Shown here: piece by piece, positions 16,727-24,506 of the stretch
Layout of the letters: each line of letters opens with the position of its first letter
Numbering within the stretch: the first letter of the stretch is position 1
Source: CAYUIS01 sp964444825
Lineage (GTDB): Bacteria; Chloroflexota; Anaerolineae; B4-G1
DNA length: 46,967 nucleotides
Direction: 5' to 3'
Assembly (NCBI GenBank): GCA_964444825.1
Contig: CAYUIS010000022.1
Location: 1 to 46,967, forward strand
The notes under the pieces: generated by a model
Seen by the model: the letters and a program-made list of their open reading frames with translations, nothing else
Databases searched by the model: none
What the model was told of the DNA's origin: nothing
Made by a program: the position numbers and the translations under genes

Positions 16727-17782
16727 CTATTCCAGTGTCTCGAGCAGCGCCGGCAGTACCTCTCTCGGGTCTACCTCCAGGCACAGGTCAGCTACCTGAA
16801 AGATCGGGGCATTGGCGTCGGGATGGATAGCGACGATAAACTTGGCGTCTTCGATGGCGGCGTTGTGGAACGTGTCGCCCCGAATGCCTACCGCTACGTA
16901 CATCTGCGGGGCGACCTCGACGCCGCGCACGTCGACGATCTGCTCAGGGCCAATCCAGCCCGCATCCCGCGCGCCACGGTCACCGGCCAACTGCGCGCCC
17001 AGCGCTGTCGCCAACTGTTTGACTGTCTCGATATCCCCGGCCTGACGTCCCGCGGCCACGATCACGTCCGCTTGGGCCAGCGGCACCTGGGGCGGATCAA
17101 AGTCGTCGGCCGGTCCCACCACGCGCACGTCCGGTTCCACCGGTTTGACGTCGATCGTGGTGGGTTCCCCCTTGCGAAAGTTATCGATAAAGGGAGCAGG
17201 GAAAGCGCCTGGTTCGACGGTGAGGAACTGCGGCCGCGCCTCGGGACAGGCGAGGATCTGAAAGTACTCGCCGCCATAGATGGGGACGGAGCCCTGAACC
17301 GTCCGGGTGGACTCGTCCAGGCTTAGGGCCGCCACGTGCTCTATCAGGCCGCCGCCAAAACGCTGAGCCAGGCGAGGGGCCAGCTCCTGCCCCTGCCTGG
17401 TGGCGCCAAACATGATCACCTCTGGCCTTTCCTGCTCAAAGAGGTCGGAGAGCACCGATAGGTAAGGCCCAGATACAAACTGGGCCAGTGAGGGATCGTC
17501 AGCGACCCGGACGCCGTCGGCGCCGGCCTGGTAGAGGGTCTGCGCCAGGCTTGTGGTGAGCGAAGTCGAACCATCGCTCACACCCTCGCCCAGCAGGACG
17601 CCGTAGACGTAGGCCCCCAGCGAGTCGGCCAGGGTGCGGGCCGCCCCTATAGCTTCCAATGTCACCGGCGCTATCGCGCCGCCCGAGACATCGGCCACGA
17701 CCCAGACGCCGCCGCCGCCCGCTGCCTCCTCGCTCACCTCCTCCTGTTGAGCCATCAACAGGTCAAGATATGAAGCATCCAT
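16727..17782 (-). CDS. etfA: electron transfer flavoprotein alpha subunit
   Basis: A 351-residue EtfA. It forms a heterodimer with EtfB, binds FAD and takes electrons from acyl-CoA dehydrogenases. The N-terminal ETF domain (about 25-220) is followed by the FAD-binding domain with 'AAGRQAGDIETVKQLATALG', 'APQMYVAVGIRGD' and 'DANAPIFQVADLCLEVDP'. The FAD loop differs from the usual 'QVGQTG' and 'GISGAIQH' motifs (here 'QIVDVRG' and 'GIRGDTFHN'), so cofactor chemistry may differ. A short repeat is inserted in frame near residues 68-76 ('DGSTSLTTS'). GGGAGGT lies upstream of the ATG. It is the last gene of the operon, followed by a strong terminator. Confidence 0.93.
   Translation of the reverse strand: MDASYLDLLMAQQEEVSEEAAGGGGVWVVADVSGGAIAPVTLEAIGAARTLADSLGAYVYGVLLGEGVSDGSTSLTTSLAQTLYQAGADGVRVADDPSLAQFVSGPYLSVLSDLFEQERPEVIMFGATRQGQELAPRLAQRFGGGLIEHVAALSLDESTRTVQGSVPIYGGEYFQILACPEARPQFLTVEPGAFPAPFIDNFRKGEPTTIDVKPVEPDVRVVGPADDFDPPQVPLAQADVIVAAGRQAGDIETVKQLATALGAQLAGDRGARDAGWIGPEQIVDVRGVEVAPQMYVAVGIRGDTFHNAAIEDAKFIVAIHPDANAPIFQVADLCLEVDPREVLPALLETLE
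17556..17581. repeat. short inverted repeat inserted in frame in etfA
   Basis: GTGAGCGA (17556-17563), a 10-base loop, then TCGCTCAC (17574-17581). The stretch GTGAGC-AGTCGAACCA recurs with small changes at 19773-19789. Read in frame it gives a Ser/Thr-rich surface segment between two ETF strands. Confidence 0.6.
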
Positions 17783-17789
17783 AGCCCCT

Positions 17790-18578
17790 TTACCTCCCCA
17801 TCCGTTCTCGGAGTGCGTCGGCCACCGCCTGGGCCATCTCCTCCGGTGTGCCGCTCAGGCGTGCCCCCCGCTCGCGCTCTGGTGGAAAGTCCTGCCCGCG
17901 TCGCTCCAGGAGCGGCTTGAGGCTGTCCTCGTCTACCAGGTCGCTCGCGTCCCACTGCTCTAGTGCCTCCGCGATCTCGCCAGTGCCCTTGTAGATGTTG
18001 ACCAGCCGCGCGCCGTCAGGGTAGCGTGGCTTGAGGGCTCCGGGCAACACGGTGACGACCGCGGGCAGATCAGCCTCAACCGTCACATAGGCGGTCCCTT
18101 GCCGCAGGACCGCCTGCACCTTTCCATCCGATACGCTTGCCTGCCAGGCGCCGATGATCTGCGGGCAGCCCAGCGCCTCGGCTATTCGGGACCCTAACTG
18201 GCTCTGCCCGGTGTCCATCGTGGTAGACCCGGCCAGGACCAGATCGGCGCCTCCCAGCCGCTCCGCTGCTGCTGCCAGCACAAGCGCGGCCACCGCTTCG
18301 TCGGCCTTTTTGAAGCCGTCACCTGTCAGGTAGATCGCCCGATCAGCGCCGGTGGCCAGCGCCTGACGCAGCACATCGTCGTCGGGTAACGGGCCTCGGG
18401 GAAGGGCCACAACCTCGGCGTCGCCGGCGGCCTTGATACGCAACGCGACCTCCAGCGCACACCGATCCGCGGGCTGGAGGAGGTACTCCTCCCGATTGAC
18501 AAAGATGCGGCCTGCTGTTGCTTTGACCACAATGCCGCTAGGATCAAGGACGCGTCCAAGAACCGTGATTATTCGCAT
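17790..18578 (-). CDS. etfB: electron transfer flavoprotein beta subunit
   Basis: A 262-residue EtfB, the partner of the EtfA encoded seven bases downstream. The AMP-binding region is visible as 'GSTTMDTGQSQLGSRIAEAL' (about 117-136), a variant of the usual 'DGDTAQVGP' motif. The N-terminus ('MRIITVLGRVLDPSG') and 'EEYLLQPADRCALEVALRIK' fit the family. The C-terminal 50 residues, charged and helical, form the arm that grips EtfA. The EtfAB dimer carries electrons from the two acyl-CoA dehydrogenases encoded next to it to a quinone reductase, not seen here, or to another acceptor. Confidence 0.93.
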   Translation of the reverse strand: MRIITVLGRVLDPSGIVVKATAGRIFVNREEYLLQPADRCALEVALRIKAAGDAEVVALPRGPLPDDDVLRQALATGADRAIYLTGDGFKKADEAVAALVLAAAAERLGGADLVLAGSTTMDTGQSQLGSRIAEALGCPQIIGAWQASVSDGKVQAVLRQGTAYVTVEADLPAVVTVLPGALKPRYPDGARLVNIYKGTGEIAEALEQWDASDLVDEDSLKPLLERRGQDFPPERERGARLSGTPEEMAQAVADALRERMGR

Positions 18579-18589
18579 AGCCGCACCTC

Positions 18590-19756
18590 CTATGGTCTGA
18601 TGCGCACGCCGTGTTCGCGGAAAATGTTGCTCGCGATAACAAAGAGCTGTATCTCGCTCGTGCCCTCATAGATCTCGCCGATGCGGGCATCGCGGAACCC
18701 CCGTTCGAGGGGGAAATCCCGTGAAAAGCCCAGCCCACCGTGGATCTGCAGTGCCGTGTCGATGGCCCGCGAGGCGACCTCGGAGCCGTACAGCTTGCAC
18801 ATTGCCGCCAGTTGAGAGAAAGGCTGCCCGGCATCCACCAGCCAGGCCACCCGGTAGACCAGGCTGCGAAGCGCTTCCAACTCGGTAGCCATTCTGGCGA
18901 TTTTCCACTGGATTGTCTGAGAGTGGGCCAGTTCCCGCCCAAACTGCTTGCGCGTCCTGGCCCAACGGACGGCCGATTCCAGCGCCATCTCGGCGCCACC
19001 TACACAGGCTGCCCCCAAGGTCAGCCGCCCCATATCCAGCGACTTCATAAAGGTGACAAAGCCCTCACCCACCTTCCCAAGGATGTTCTCGTGGGGCACC
19101 CGCAGTTCCTCAAACACCAGCTCGGCGGTGCTGGTCCCCCGGATGCCCATCTTGTCCTCCTCGCGGGCGACCTTAAAGCCCTTCCAGTCGGTCTCGACGA
19201 TAAAGGCGGTGATGCCGCCGCGGGCGCCCAGCGTCGGATCGGTCACCGCCATCACGGTGACGATATCCGCATAGCCACCGTTGGTGATGAACACCTTGCC
19301 GCCATCAAGAATCCAAGAGTCTCCCTCCCGGACGGCGCGGGTGCGGATAGCCGCCGCGTCAGAGCCAGCCCCGGATTCCGTCAGGCCGAAGGCGGCGAAC
19401 TTTTTCCCACTGGCCAGCGGTGTCAGGTATTTCTGTTTCTGCTCGGCGTTGCCGTCCAGGTAGATCGCCATCGCGCCGATGCCGATATGGGCGCCAACGT
19501 TGGTCCCCGTGGAGGTGCACACCCGGTTTACCTCCTCCATGAGGATACAATAGCCCATTTCGCCCGCCCCCATGCCGCCGTATTTCTGTGGGAAGCAGAC
19601 ACCCAGGAGCCCAATCTCGCCCAGCTTGCGCATGGTCTCCATGGGCACCTTGTGCTCCCGGTCGATCTCTGCCGCGATAGGCGCGATCTCGTTCTCAGCA
19701 AACTCCCGGATCATCCGGCGCAGGGCTCTGTGTTCTGGAGAAAGCGTAAAATCCAT
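18590..19756 (-). CDS. acyl-CoA dehydrogenase (catalytic Glu present)
   Basis: A 388-residue flavoenzyme introducing the trans-2,3 double bond into acyl-CoA. Family motifs are 'FGLTESGAGSDAAAIRTRA' (FAD and substrate contact), 'RKQFGRELAHSQTIQWKIA', 'QIHGGLGFSRDFPLERGFRD' and 'IYEGTSEIQ', with the catalytic Glu at about residue 364 in the short/medium-chain position. It resembles butyryl-CoA or short-chain dehydrogenases most, but chain length cannot be set from sequence alone. The etfB gene follows 11 bases after its stop. A second, more divergent acyl-CoA dehydrogenase is encoded just upstream. Confidence 0.95.
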   Translation of the reverse strand: MDFTLSPEHRALRRMIREFAENEIAPIAAEIDREHKVPMETMRKLGEIGLLGVCFPQKYGGMGAGEMGYCILMEEVNRVCTSTGTNVGAHIGIGAMAIYLDGNAEQKQKYLTPLASGKKFAAFGLTESGAGSDAAAIRTRAVREGDSWILDGGKVFITNGGYADIVTVMAVTDPTLGARGGITAFIVETDWKGFKVAREEDKMGIRGTSTAELVFEELRVPHENILGKVGEGFVTFMKSLDMGRLTLGAACVGGAEMALESAVRWARTRKQFGRELAHSQTIQWKIARMATELEALRSLVYRVAWLVDAGQPFSQLAAMCKLYGSEVASRAIDTALQIHGGLGFSRDFPLERGFRDARIGEIYEGTSEIQLFVIASNIFREHGVRIRP

Positions 19757-19769
19757 ATTCTACCTCCTT

Positions 19770-19790
19770 GTGGTGAGCCAGTCGAACCAC
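19770..19790. repeat. short repeat between two acyl-CoA dehydrogenase genes
   Basis: GTGGT-N11-ACCAC containing GAGCCAGTCGAACCA, closely matching the in-frame repeat at 17556 in etfA. It ends at the stop codon of the upstream acyl-CoA dehydrogenase gene. Confidence 0.55.
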
Positions 19791-20953
19791 TACGGCGCGA
19801 TCTCTACGTCCAGATCAGCAAAGATCCGCTGGGCGATCCGGAAATCGTGAGCCTCTGTCGGCCCGCCGATGATACCCAGGGCGCGAGCGTCGCGGTACTT
19901 GCGAGCCATCGGATAGTCTTCCATGTAGCCATAGCCACCCATGACCTGTACCATCAAGTTGGTGACGCTGCGGGCGACACGAGCACCAAAGGTTTTGACT
20001 ATCGAGGCGTCAAAGGAAAGGGGAGCTCCCTGATCGACCAGCCACAAGGCGTGGTAGACCAGGTAGCGCAGCGCCTCCACCTGAGCCATCGCCTCGGCCA
20101 CATAGTTCTGGATGGCGTGTTTCTTGGCGATGACGACGCCAAACTGCACCCGCTCGGTGGCATACTGGGCTGCGATTTCTATAGCGCTTTCCGACACGCC
20201 CAGTCCGGCAGCCGCCAGCGCTATCGCCATTCGATCCTGGGCCTCCTGCATCACCTGAGAACCCTCGCCAGGTCCTCCAAGCCGGTTGGCCTGTCCCACC
20301 CGGCATCCCTCCAGATAGAGGGTGTTGAAGGTCGCGCTGCGTAGCCCCAGAGTCGGCTCGCGATAGCCGACGGTCAGCCCGGCGGTGTCTTTGGGGATCA
20401 GGTAGGCGTCGGCGCCTTCCGGTCCCTGTGCAAAGACCAGGAACAGGCCCGCGATTTCGCCGTTGGTGACCCACGTCTTGACCCCATCCAAGACGACCTC
20501 GTCACCATCGGCGACCGCGCGAGTCTGAAGATGGGCTCCATTCTGATGGGCCGCGTCACTTCCGGCGTCCGGTTCGGTGAGGGCAAAAGCGCCCACCATC
20601 TCGCCGGCCGCCATCAGCGGGAGCCATTCCTCCTTCTGGGCGTCGGAGCCGTGGGTGAGTATGCTCATAGCTACGAGGCTCACGTGCGTTGCCAGGGTCA
20701 CTGCCGTAGATACGCAGGCCCCGGCCAACGTCTCGATCAGTAGACCGTAGCTCACATAGTCCAATTCTGCGCCAAAATAGTCCTCCGGCAGCGTCGCTCC
20801 CAGGAACCCCTGCTGAGCGGCCTTTCGGAGCGCGTCTAGAGGCGGCTTTTCCTCGTGGTCAAGTTCCTCAGCTTTGGGCGCGACTTCTTTTGTACCAAAG
20901 TCCCGGAACATGGCCCGGAACATTTCCTGTTCTTCGCTAAGGGTAAAGTCCAT
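19790..20953 (-). CDS. acyl-CoA dehydrogenase, divergent active site
   Basis: A 387-residue member of the acyl-CoA dehydrogenase family. The fold is clear from 'GAFALTEPDAGSDAAHQNGA', 'RVQFGVVIAKKHAIQNYVAE' and 'VMGGYGYMEDYPMARKYRDA'. Where the family has 'IYEGTSEIQ', this protein has 'IIGGPTEAHD', so the usual catalytic Glu position is Gly. I also see no Glu at the alternative helix position used by isovaleryl-CoA dehydrogenases ('AQDRMAIALAAAG'). It may use another base, an unusual substrate, or pair with the neighbouring dehydrogenase. The start at 20953 has GGGAGG ten bases ahead. A scaffold gap lies upstream. Confidence 0.9.
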   Translation of the reverse strand: MDFTLSEEQEMFRAMFRDFGTKEVAPKAEELDHEEKPPLDALRKAAQQGFLGATLPEDYFGAELDYVSYGLLIETLAGACVSTAVTLATHVSLVAMSILTHGSDAQKEEWLPLMAAGEMVGAFALTEPDAGSDAAHQNGAHLQTRAVADGDEVVLDGVKTWVTNGEIAGLFLVFAQGPEGADAYLIPKDTAGLTVGYREPTLGLRSATFNTLYLEGCRVGQANRLGGPGEGSQVMQEAQDRMAIALAAAGLGVSESAIEIAAQYATERVQFGVVIAKKHAIQNYVAEAMAQVEALRYLVYHALWLVDQGAPLSFDASIVKTFGARVARSVTNLMVQVMGGYGYMEDYPMARKYRDARALGIIGGPTEAHDFRIAQRIFADLDVEIAP

Positions 20954-21001
20954 AGCCAGTCCTCCCGATGAGGTTTTCCGGTGCACCGGCAGGTTGGTGT
21001 G

Positions 21002-21101
21002 NNNNNNNNNNNNNNNNNNNNNNNNNNNNNNNNNNNNNNNNNNNNNNNNNNNNNNNNNNNNNNNNNNNNNNNNNNNNNNNNNNNNNNNNNNNNNNNNNNN
21101 N
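21002..21101. other. 100-N scaffold gap at the 3' end of the enoyl-CoA hydratase gene
   Basis: No duplicated flank is seen, so this gap probably hides real sequence: the last 10-20 codons of the hydratase and part of the intergenic region. A perfect palindrome CCGGTGCACCGG (20978-20989) lies next to it. Confidence 0.8.
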
Positions 21102-21844
21102 TCGAGCGGATCCTCTTTCTCCTTCAGAATCACAAACTGCTCAGCCTCGATCTTGAGCCCTTCCTCGATGGAAACCTGTAGCCCACTGGAGATGGCTTCC
21201 AGTGCGGCAGCCGTGGGGAACTTGGACTTGGAGGCGATCTTGCGGGCGAGGCCTTGGGCCTCCTTGAGGACCGCCCCGCCTGGGACCACCTTGTTGACCA
21301 GGCCAATCCTATAGGCTTCCTGCGCCGTGATCATGTCGCCGGTCAAGATCATCTCGATGGCCTTGCCCTTGCCCACGAAGCGGGGCAGTCGCTGTGTGCC
21401 GCCCCATCCAGGGATAATGCCCAGATTGATCTCTGGCTGCCCCAGCCGGGCCCGGTCGGAGCAGATGCGCATGTGGCACGCCATCGACAGCTCCAGCCCA
21501 CCGCCGAGGCAAAAGCCGTTGATAGCGGCGATGATTGGTTTGGGCGCTGTCTCGATCTTGAGAAAGGTCCTGTGCCCTCGCTCGATGAATTCGCTGGCGC
21601 CGGCCTCGTCGGTGCTTTCGAATTGCGCCTTGATCTCTGGGATATCTGCCCCGGCGACAAAGGCGTTTGTGCCCCCACCGGTGATGACGACCGCCTTGAC
21701 GTCATCCTCGGCCATCAGTTCGTCGATGGCCTCCTCCAACTCGGTCACAACTTGTGCGTTAAAGGAGTTGACCGGCGGGTGGTCGATCGTCAGCACTGCG
21801 ATTCTATCGGCGACCTCGGTTCGGATGTATTGCCATTCTCCCAT
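21102..21844 (-). CDS. enoyl-CoA hydratase/crotonase family protein, 3' end in gap
   Basis: 247 complete residues of a crotonase-family enzyme that hydrates trans-2-enoyl-CoA to 3-hydroxyacyl-CoA. The oxyanion-hole segments 'NAFVAGADIPEIK' and 'INGFCLGGGLELSMACH' are present. Both catalytic Glu residues are found, Glu118 in 'GGGLEL' and Glu138 in 'LGQPEINLGIIPGWGGTQRL'. The usual C-terminal tail ('EGxxAFxEKRxPxF') is missing because the frame runs into the gap after 'LKEKEDPL'. The gene lies between the 3-hydroxyacyl-CoA dehydrogenase and the acyl-CoA dehydrogenase genes, in pathway order. Confidence 0.95.
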
Positions 21845-21880
21845 TTGTTTGCCTCCTTCGGTTCGTGATCTATGGATTAG

Positions 21881-21988
21881 AATCTATCCGCATATCTGCT
21901 CAAACCCCCGTCTCGGGGGTGTCCTTCGCCCCCGAGGACGTGGGCTAGAGCAAGATCTATGCAGTGATTCGGAAACTCGCCGAATCAC
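21881..21988. repeat. dispersed GC-rich hairpin element, copy 2, plus adjoining hairpin
   Basis: AATCTATCCG (21881-21890), then the left arm CATATCTGCTC and ACCCCCGTCTCGGGGG, then the right arm CCCCCGAGGACGTGGGC and GAGCAAGATCTATG (ending 21961). Immediately after is a perfect 9-bp hairpin, GTGATTCGG / CCGAATCAC (21964-21988), overlapping the stop codon of the 3-hydroxyacyl-CoA dehydrogenase. The element sits inside the operon. Confidence 0.75.
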
Positions 21989-23208
21989 GCGTACTCGTGA
22001 AAGCCCTTGCCAGTACTCTCCCCCAGGTGCCCGGCGCGCACGCGTAGCTTGAGTGGGCGAACCGGACGGAAGCGAGGTCCCAGTTCCTCGGACAACCCGC
22101 TCAGTGCATCCACCATGGTGTCCAGGCCGATCTTGTCGGCGATAGCCAGTGGGCCGATCCGCTCGCCGCCGTACGTCATCCCCGTGCCAGCGACCATCGA
22201 CATATCGATGTCAGAGATGCTGGCGACGTTCTCCTGGACGCATAGGGCGGCCTCGTTGATCAGAGGGTACATCAGCCGTTCAACCGAGAATCGCGTGCCT
22301 GTCGGCACCTCGCCGGACCCTTGTAGCCCCTCGATCATTCCCTTGACCACGTCCGAATCACCGCCGGGATGATCGTAAAAGCCAGCTCCCGATTTCTCGC
22401 CCAGGCGTCCCGCCTCGACCAGTTTGGGGAACAGAGGGGCCGGGCTCATACGTTCTCCGTATTCAGAGTACAGGTATGCGCCGACGTGGCCACACACGTC
22501 GATGCCCAGCATATCCATCAGGGTGAAGGGCCCCATCGGCATACCCCACGCCACGATGGCCTGGTCGATCTCTGCCGCCGTTGCCGCCCCTTCCTCGAGG
22601 GCCTTGACCGCCTCGTTGAGGTAGGGCATCAACAGCCGGTTGACCAGGAAGCCGGGGCATTCCTGCACCACCACCGGGAGCTTGCGCAGGCTCTCGGTGA
22701 ACATCACCACGTCGTCTATCGTCTCCTGGTCGGTGTCGAGACCGGGAATGACCTCAACCAGCTTCATCACGCTGGCTGGATTAAAAAAGTGCATACCGAT
22801 CATCTTGTGCGGCTTGTTTGTGGCCGCCCCCATCTCAGAGATCGACAGGGCCGAGGTATTGCTGGCAAAGATCGTCTGCTCGGGGCAGGCTTGCTCCAGT
22901 TCTTTGAGCACGGCTTGTTTTATCCCCATTACCTCGGGCACCGCTTCGATGACCAGATCCACGTCCTCGAACTCGTCGTAGGTCAGGGTGGGGGTGATCA
23001 GGTCCAGCTTGGACTGCATGTCACCTTCGCTCATCTTGCCCTTGTCCACCCGACGCTGATAGATGGAGCGAGCCTTTTCCATACCAGCGTCCAGCATCTT
23101 TTGATCGATGTCCTTGAGCACGACTGGCAGGCCAGAGTAGGTGATGACCTGGGCAATCTCGCCACCCATCGTCCCCGCGCCGACAACTGCGGCCTTAAAG
23201 ATGTACAT
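21985..23208 (-). CDS. 3-hydroxyacyl-CoA dehydrogenase
   Basis: A 407-residue NAD-dependent enzyme oxidising 3-hydroxyacyl-CoA to 3-ketoacyl-CoA. The N-terminal Rossmann motif is 'AAVVGAGTMGGEIAQVI'. The catalytic region shows 'SNTSALSISEM', then 'GMHFFNPASVMKLVEVI' with the active-site His and 'ECPGFLVNRLLMPYLNEAV'. Two copies of the C-terminal dehydrogenase domain are present (about 185-285 and 315-405), as in the monomeric longer form, making the protein about 120 residues longer than FadB2-type enzymes. The start is the ATG at 23208, after GGAGG with 7-base spacing. The open frame extends much further upstream but into intergenic sequence. Confidence 0.95.
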   Translation of the reverse strand: MYIFKAAVVGAGTMGGEIAQVITYSGLPVVLKDIDQKMLDAGMEKARSIYQRRVDKGKMSEGDMQSKLDLITPTLTYDEFEDVDLVIEAVPEVMGIKQAVLKELEQACPEQTIFASNTSALSISEMGAATNKPHKMIGMHFFNPASVMKLVEVIPGLDTDQETIDDVVMFTESLRKLPVVVQECPGFLVNRLLMPYLNEAVKALEEGAATAAEIDQAIVAWGMPMGPFTLMDMLGIDVCGHVGAYLYSEYGERMSPAPLFPKLVEAGRLGEKSGAGFYDHPGGDSDVVKGMIEGLQGSGEVPTGTRFSVERLMYPLINEAALCVQENVASISDIDMSMVAGTGMTYGGERIGPLAIADKIGLDTMVDALSGLSEELGPRFRPVRPLKLRVRAGHLGESTGKGFHEYA

Positions 23209-23255
23209 CCCATTTCCTCCTTGAGAATTGAACCAGTGAATTGAACCGCCCGTAG

Positions 23256-23275
23256 GCGCGCTATGTTTAGCGCGC
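23256..23275. repeat. hairpin in the thiolase-dehydrogenase intergenic region
   Basis: GCGCGCTA-TGTT-TAGCGCGC, a perfect 8-bp stem with a 4-base loop between two genes of the operon. There is no T-run. It could be an mRNA-processing or stabilising hairpin, or a short repeat. Confidence 0.5.
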
Positions 23276-23291
23276 GGAATGGCGTCTGTGC

Positions 23292-24506
23292 CTACATCGG
23301 TATCCGTTCCAGGATCAGAGCTCCCCCCTGACCTCCGCCGACGCACATGGTGTCCATACCGTAGCGAACCTCTCGCCGCTGCATCTCGTGGGTCAGTGTG
23401 GCGATCAGTTTGGCTGCGGTGCACCCCACTGGATGCCCCAGCGCGATCGCGCCGCCGTTGACGTTGACCTTGTCCCAGTCCCAGTTGTGCCCCTGCGCTT
23501 CCAGTTCCTTGACGTCGGACAGAACCTGTGCGGCAAAGGCCTCGTTCAGCTCGATGAGGTCGATATCGTCCATAGTGAGGCCAGCCCGTTCGAGCGCCTT
23601 GGGTATGGCAAAGGCCGGGCCGATACCCATGTAGGCCGGATCGACCGCCGCGTACGCGTAGCTGACGATACGGGCCGTGGGCTTTAGCCCCAGCTCCTGG
23701 GCCTTGTCCTCCGTGCAGACGATCATAGCGGCCGCGCCGTCAGAGATCGGGCACGCGTTGGCCGGCGTGACTGTGCCATTCTCCTTCTTAAAGACAGTCG
23801 GGTAGAGGGCCGCCTTTTGCACCGTCAGGCCGGGGTTGATCGTCTCATCGTGGATGATCTTTTCCCGCGCGACCTCCTGCCCTGCGACCCTTTTGATGAT
23901 CTCGACCGGCACGATCTCGTCGTCGAATTTGCCCATCCGCTGGGCCATGAACGCCTTCTTGTGAGACTGGATCGCGTACTTGTCCTGCTCCTCGCGGGAG
24001 AGCTCGTACTTTTCCGCCAGGTTCTCGGCGGTGCGTCCCATTATCTGCCCGCAGATGGGATCGGTAAGCCCTTCCCAAAGTGCATCGGTCAGCTCGGCGT
24101 GGCGAAGCTTGTATCCCCAGCGAGCCTGTTTGAGGAGATAGGGGATATTGCTCATACTCTCGGTGCCGCCGCAGAGATAGATCTCCCCATCCTCTGCCTG
24201 GATGGCCTGGTAGGCTGAGGTAACCGACTGCATGCCAGAGGCACAGTTACGCTGGACAGTAAAGGCCGGTATGTCCTCCGGCACTCCCGCCATCAGCGCC
24301 GCCACCCGTCCAACGTTGGCTGCGTCGGAGGGCTGGCCGATATTGCCCAGGATGACCTCGTTCAGCACCGCCGGGTCCAGTCCTGTCCGCTCCAACACCG
24401 CCCGGAACACGATCTCTGCCAGATCTTGGGCCCTCTTGCTGCGCAGCGCACCCCCGTGGGCTCCCACCGGTGTGCGCACTGGACTGACGATGACGACTTG
24501 TTTCAC
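23292..24506 (-). CDS. acetyl-CoA C-acyltransferase (thiolase)
   Basis: A 404-residue thiolase that cleaves 3-ketoacyl-CoA with CoA, the last step of beta-oxidation, or condenses acetyl-CoA in reverse. The nucleophile Cys88 lies in 'QRNCASGMQS', the active-site His358 in 'GGAIALGHPVGC' and the second Cys388 in 'MCVGGGQGGA'; 'NEAFAAQ' is also present. The start codon is GTG at 24506, with AAGGAGG seven bases ahead, and it follows the tetR stop codon directly (TAAGTG). That abutting layout implies translational coupling with the regulator gene. Confidence 0.95.
   Translation of the reverse strand: MKQVVIVSPVRTPVGAHGGALRSKRAQDLAEIVFRAVLERTGLDPAVLNEVILGNIGQPSDAANVGRVAALMAGVPEDIPAFTVQRNCASGMQSVTSAYQAIQAEDGEIYLCGGTESMSNIPYLLKQARWGYKLRHAELTDALWEGLTDPICGQIMGRTAENLAEKYELSREEQDKYAIQSHKKAFMAQRMGKFDDEIVPVEIIKRVAGQEVAREKIIHDETINPGLTVQKAALYPTVFKKENGTVTPANACPISDGAAAMIVCTEDKAQELGLKPTARIVSYAYAAVDPAYMGIGPAFAIPKALERAGLTMDDIDLIELNEAFAAQVLSDVKELEAQGHNWDWDKVNVNGGAIALGHPVGCTAAKLIATLTHEMQRREVRYGMDTMCVGGGQGGALILERIPM

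Noticed and set aside
18740..20344. 534-codon plus-strand frame opposite the acyl-CoA dehydrogenases
   Set aside because: Antisense to two genes with complete family motifs and spanning the intergenic region between them; a high-GC artefact with no protein resemblance.
23256..23275. Operon-internal terminator
   Set aside because: The stem is perfect but there is no T-run, and the genes on both sides belong to one pathway, so it was listed only as a hairpin.
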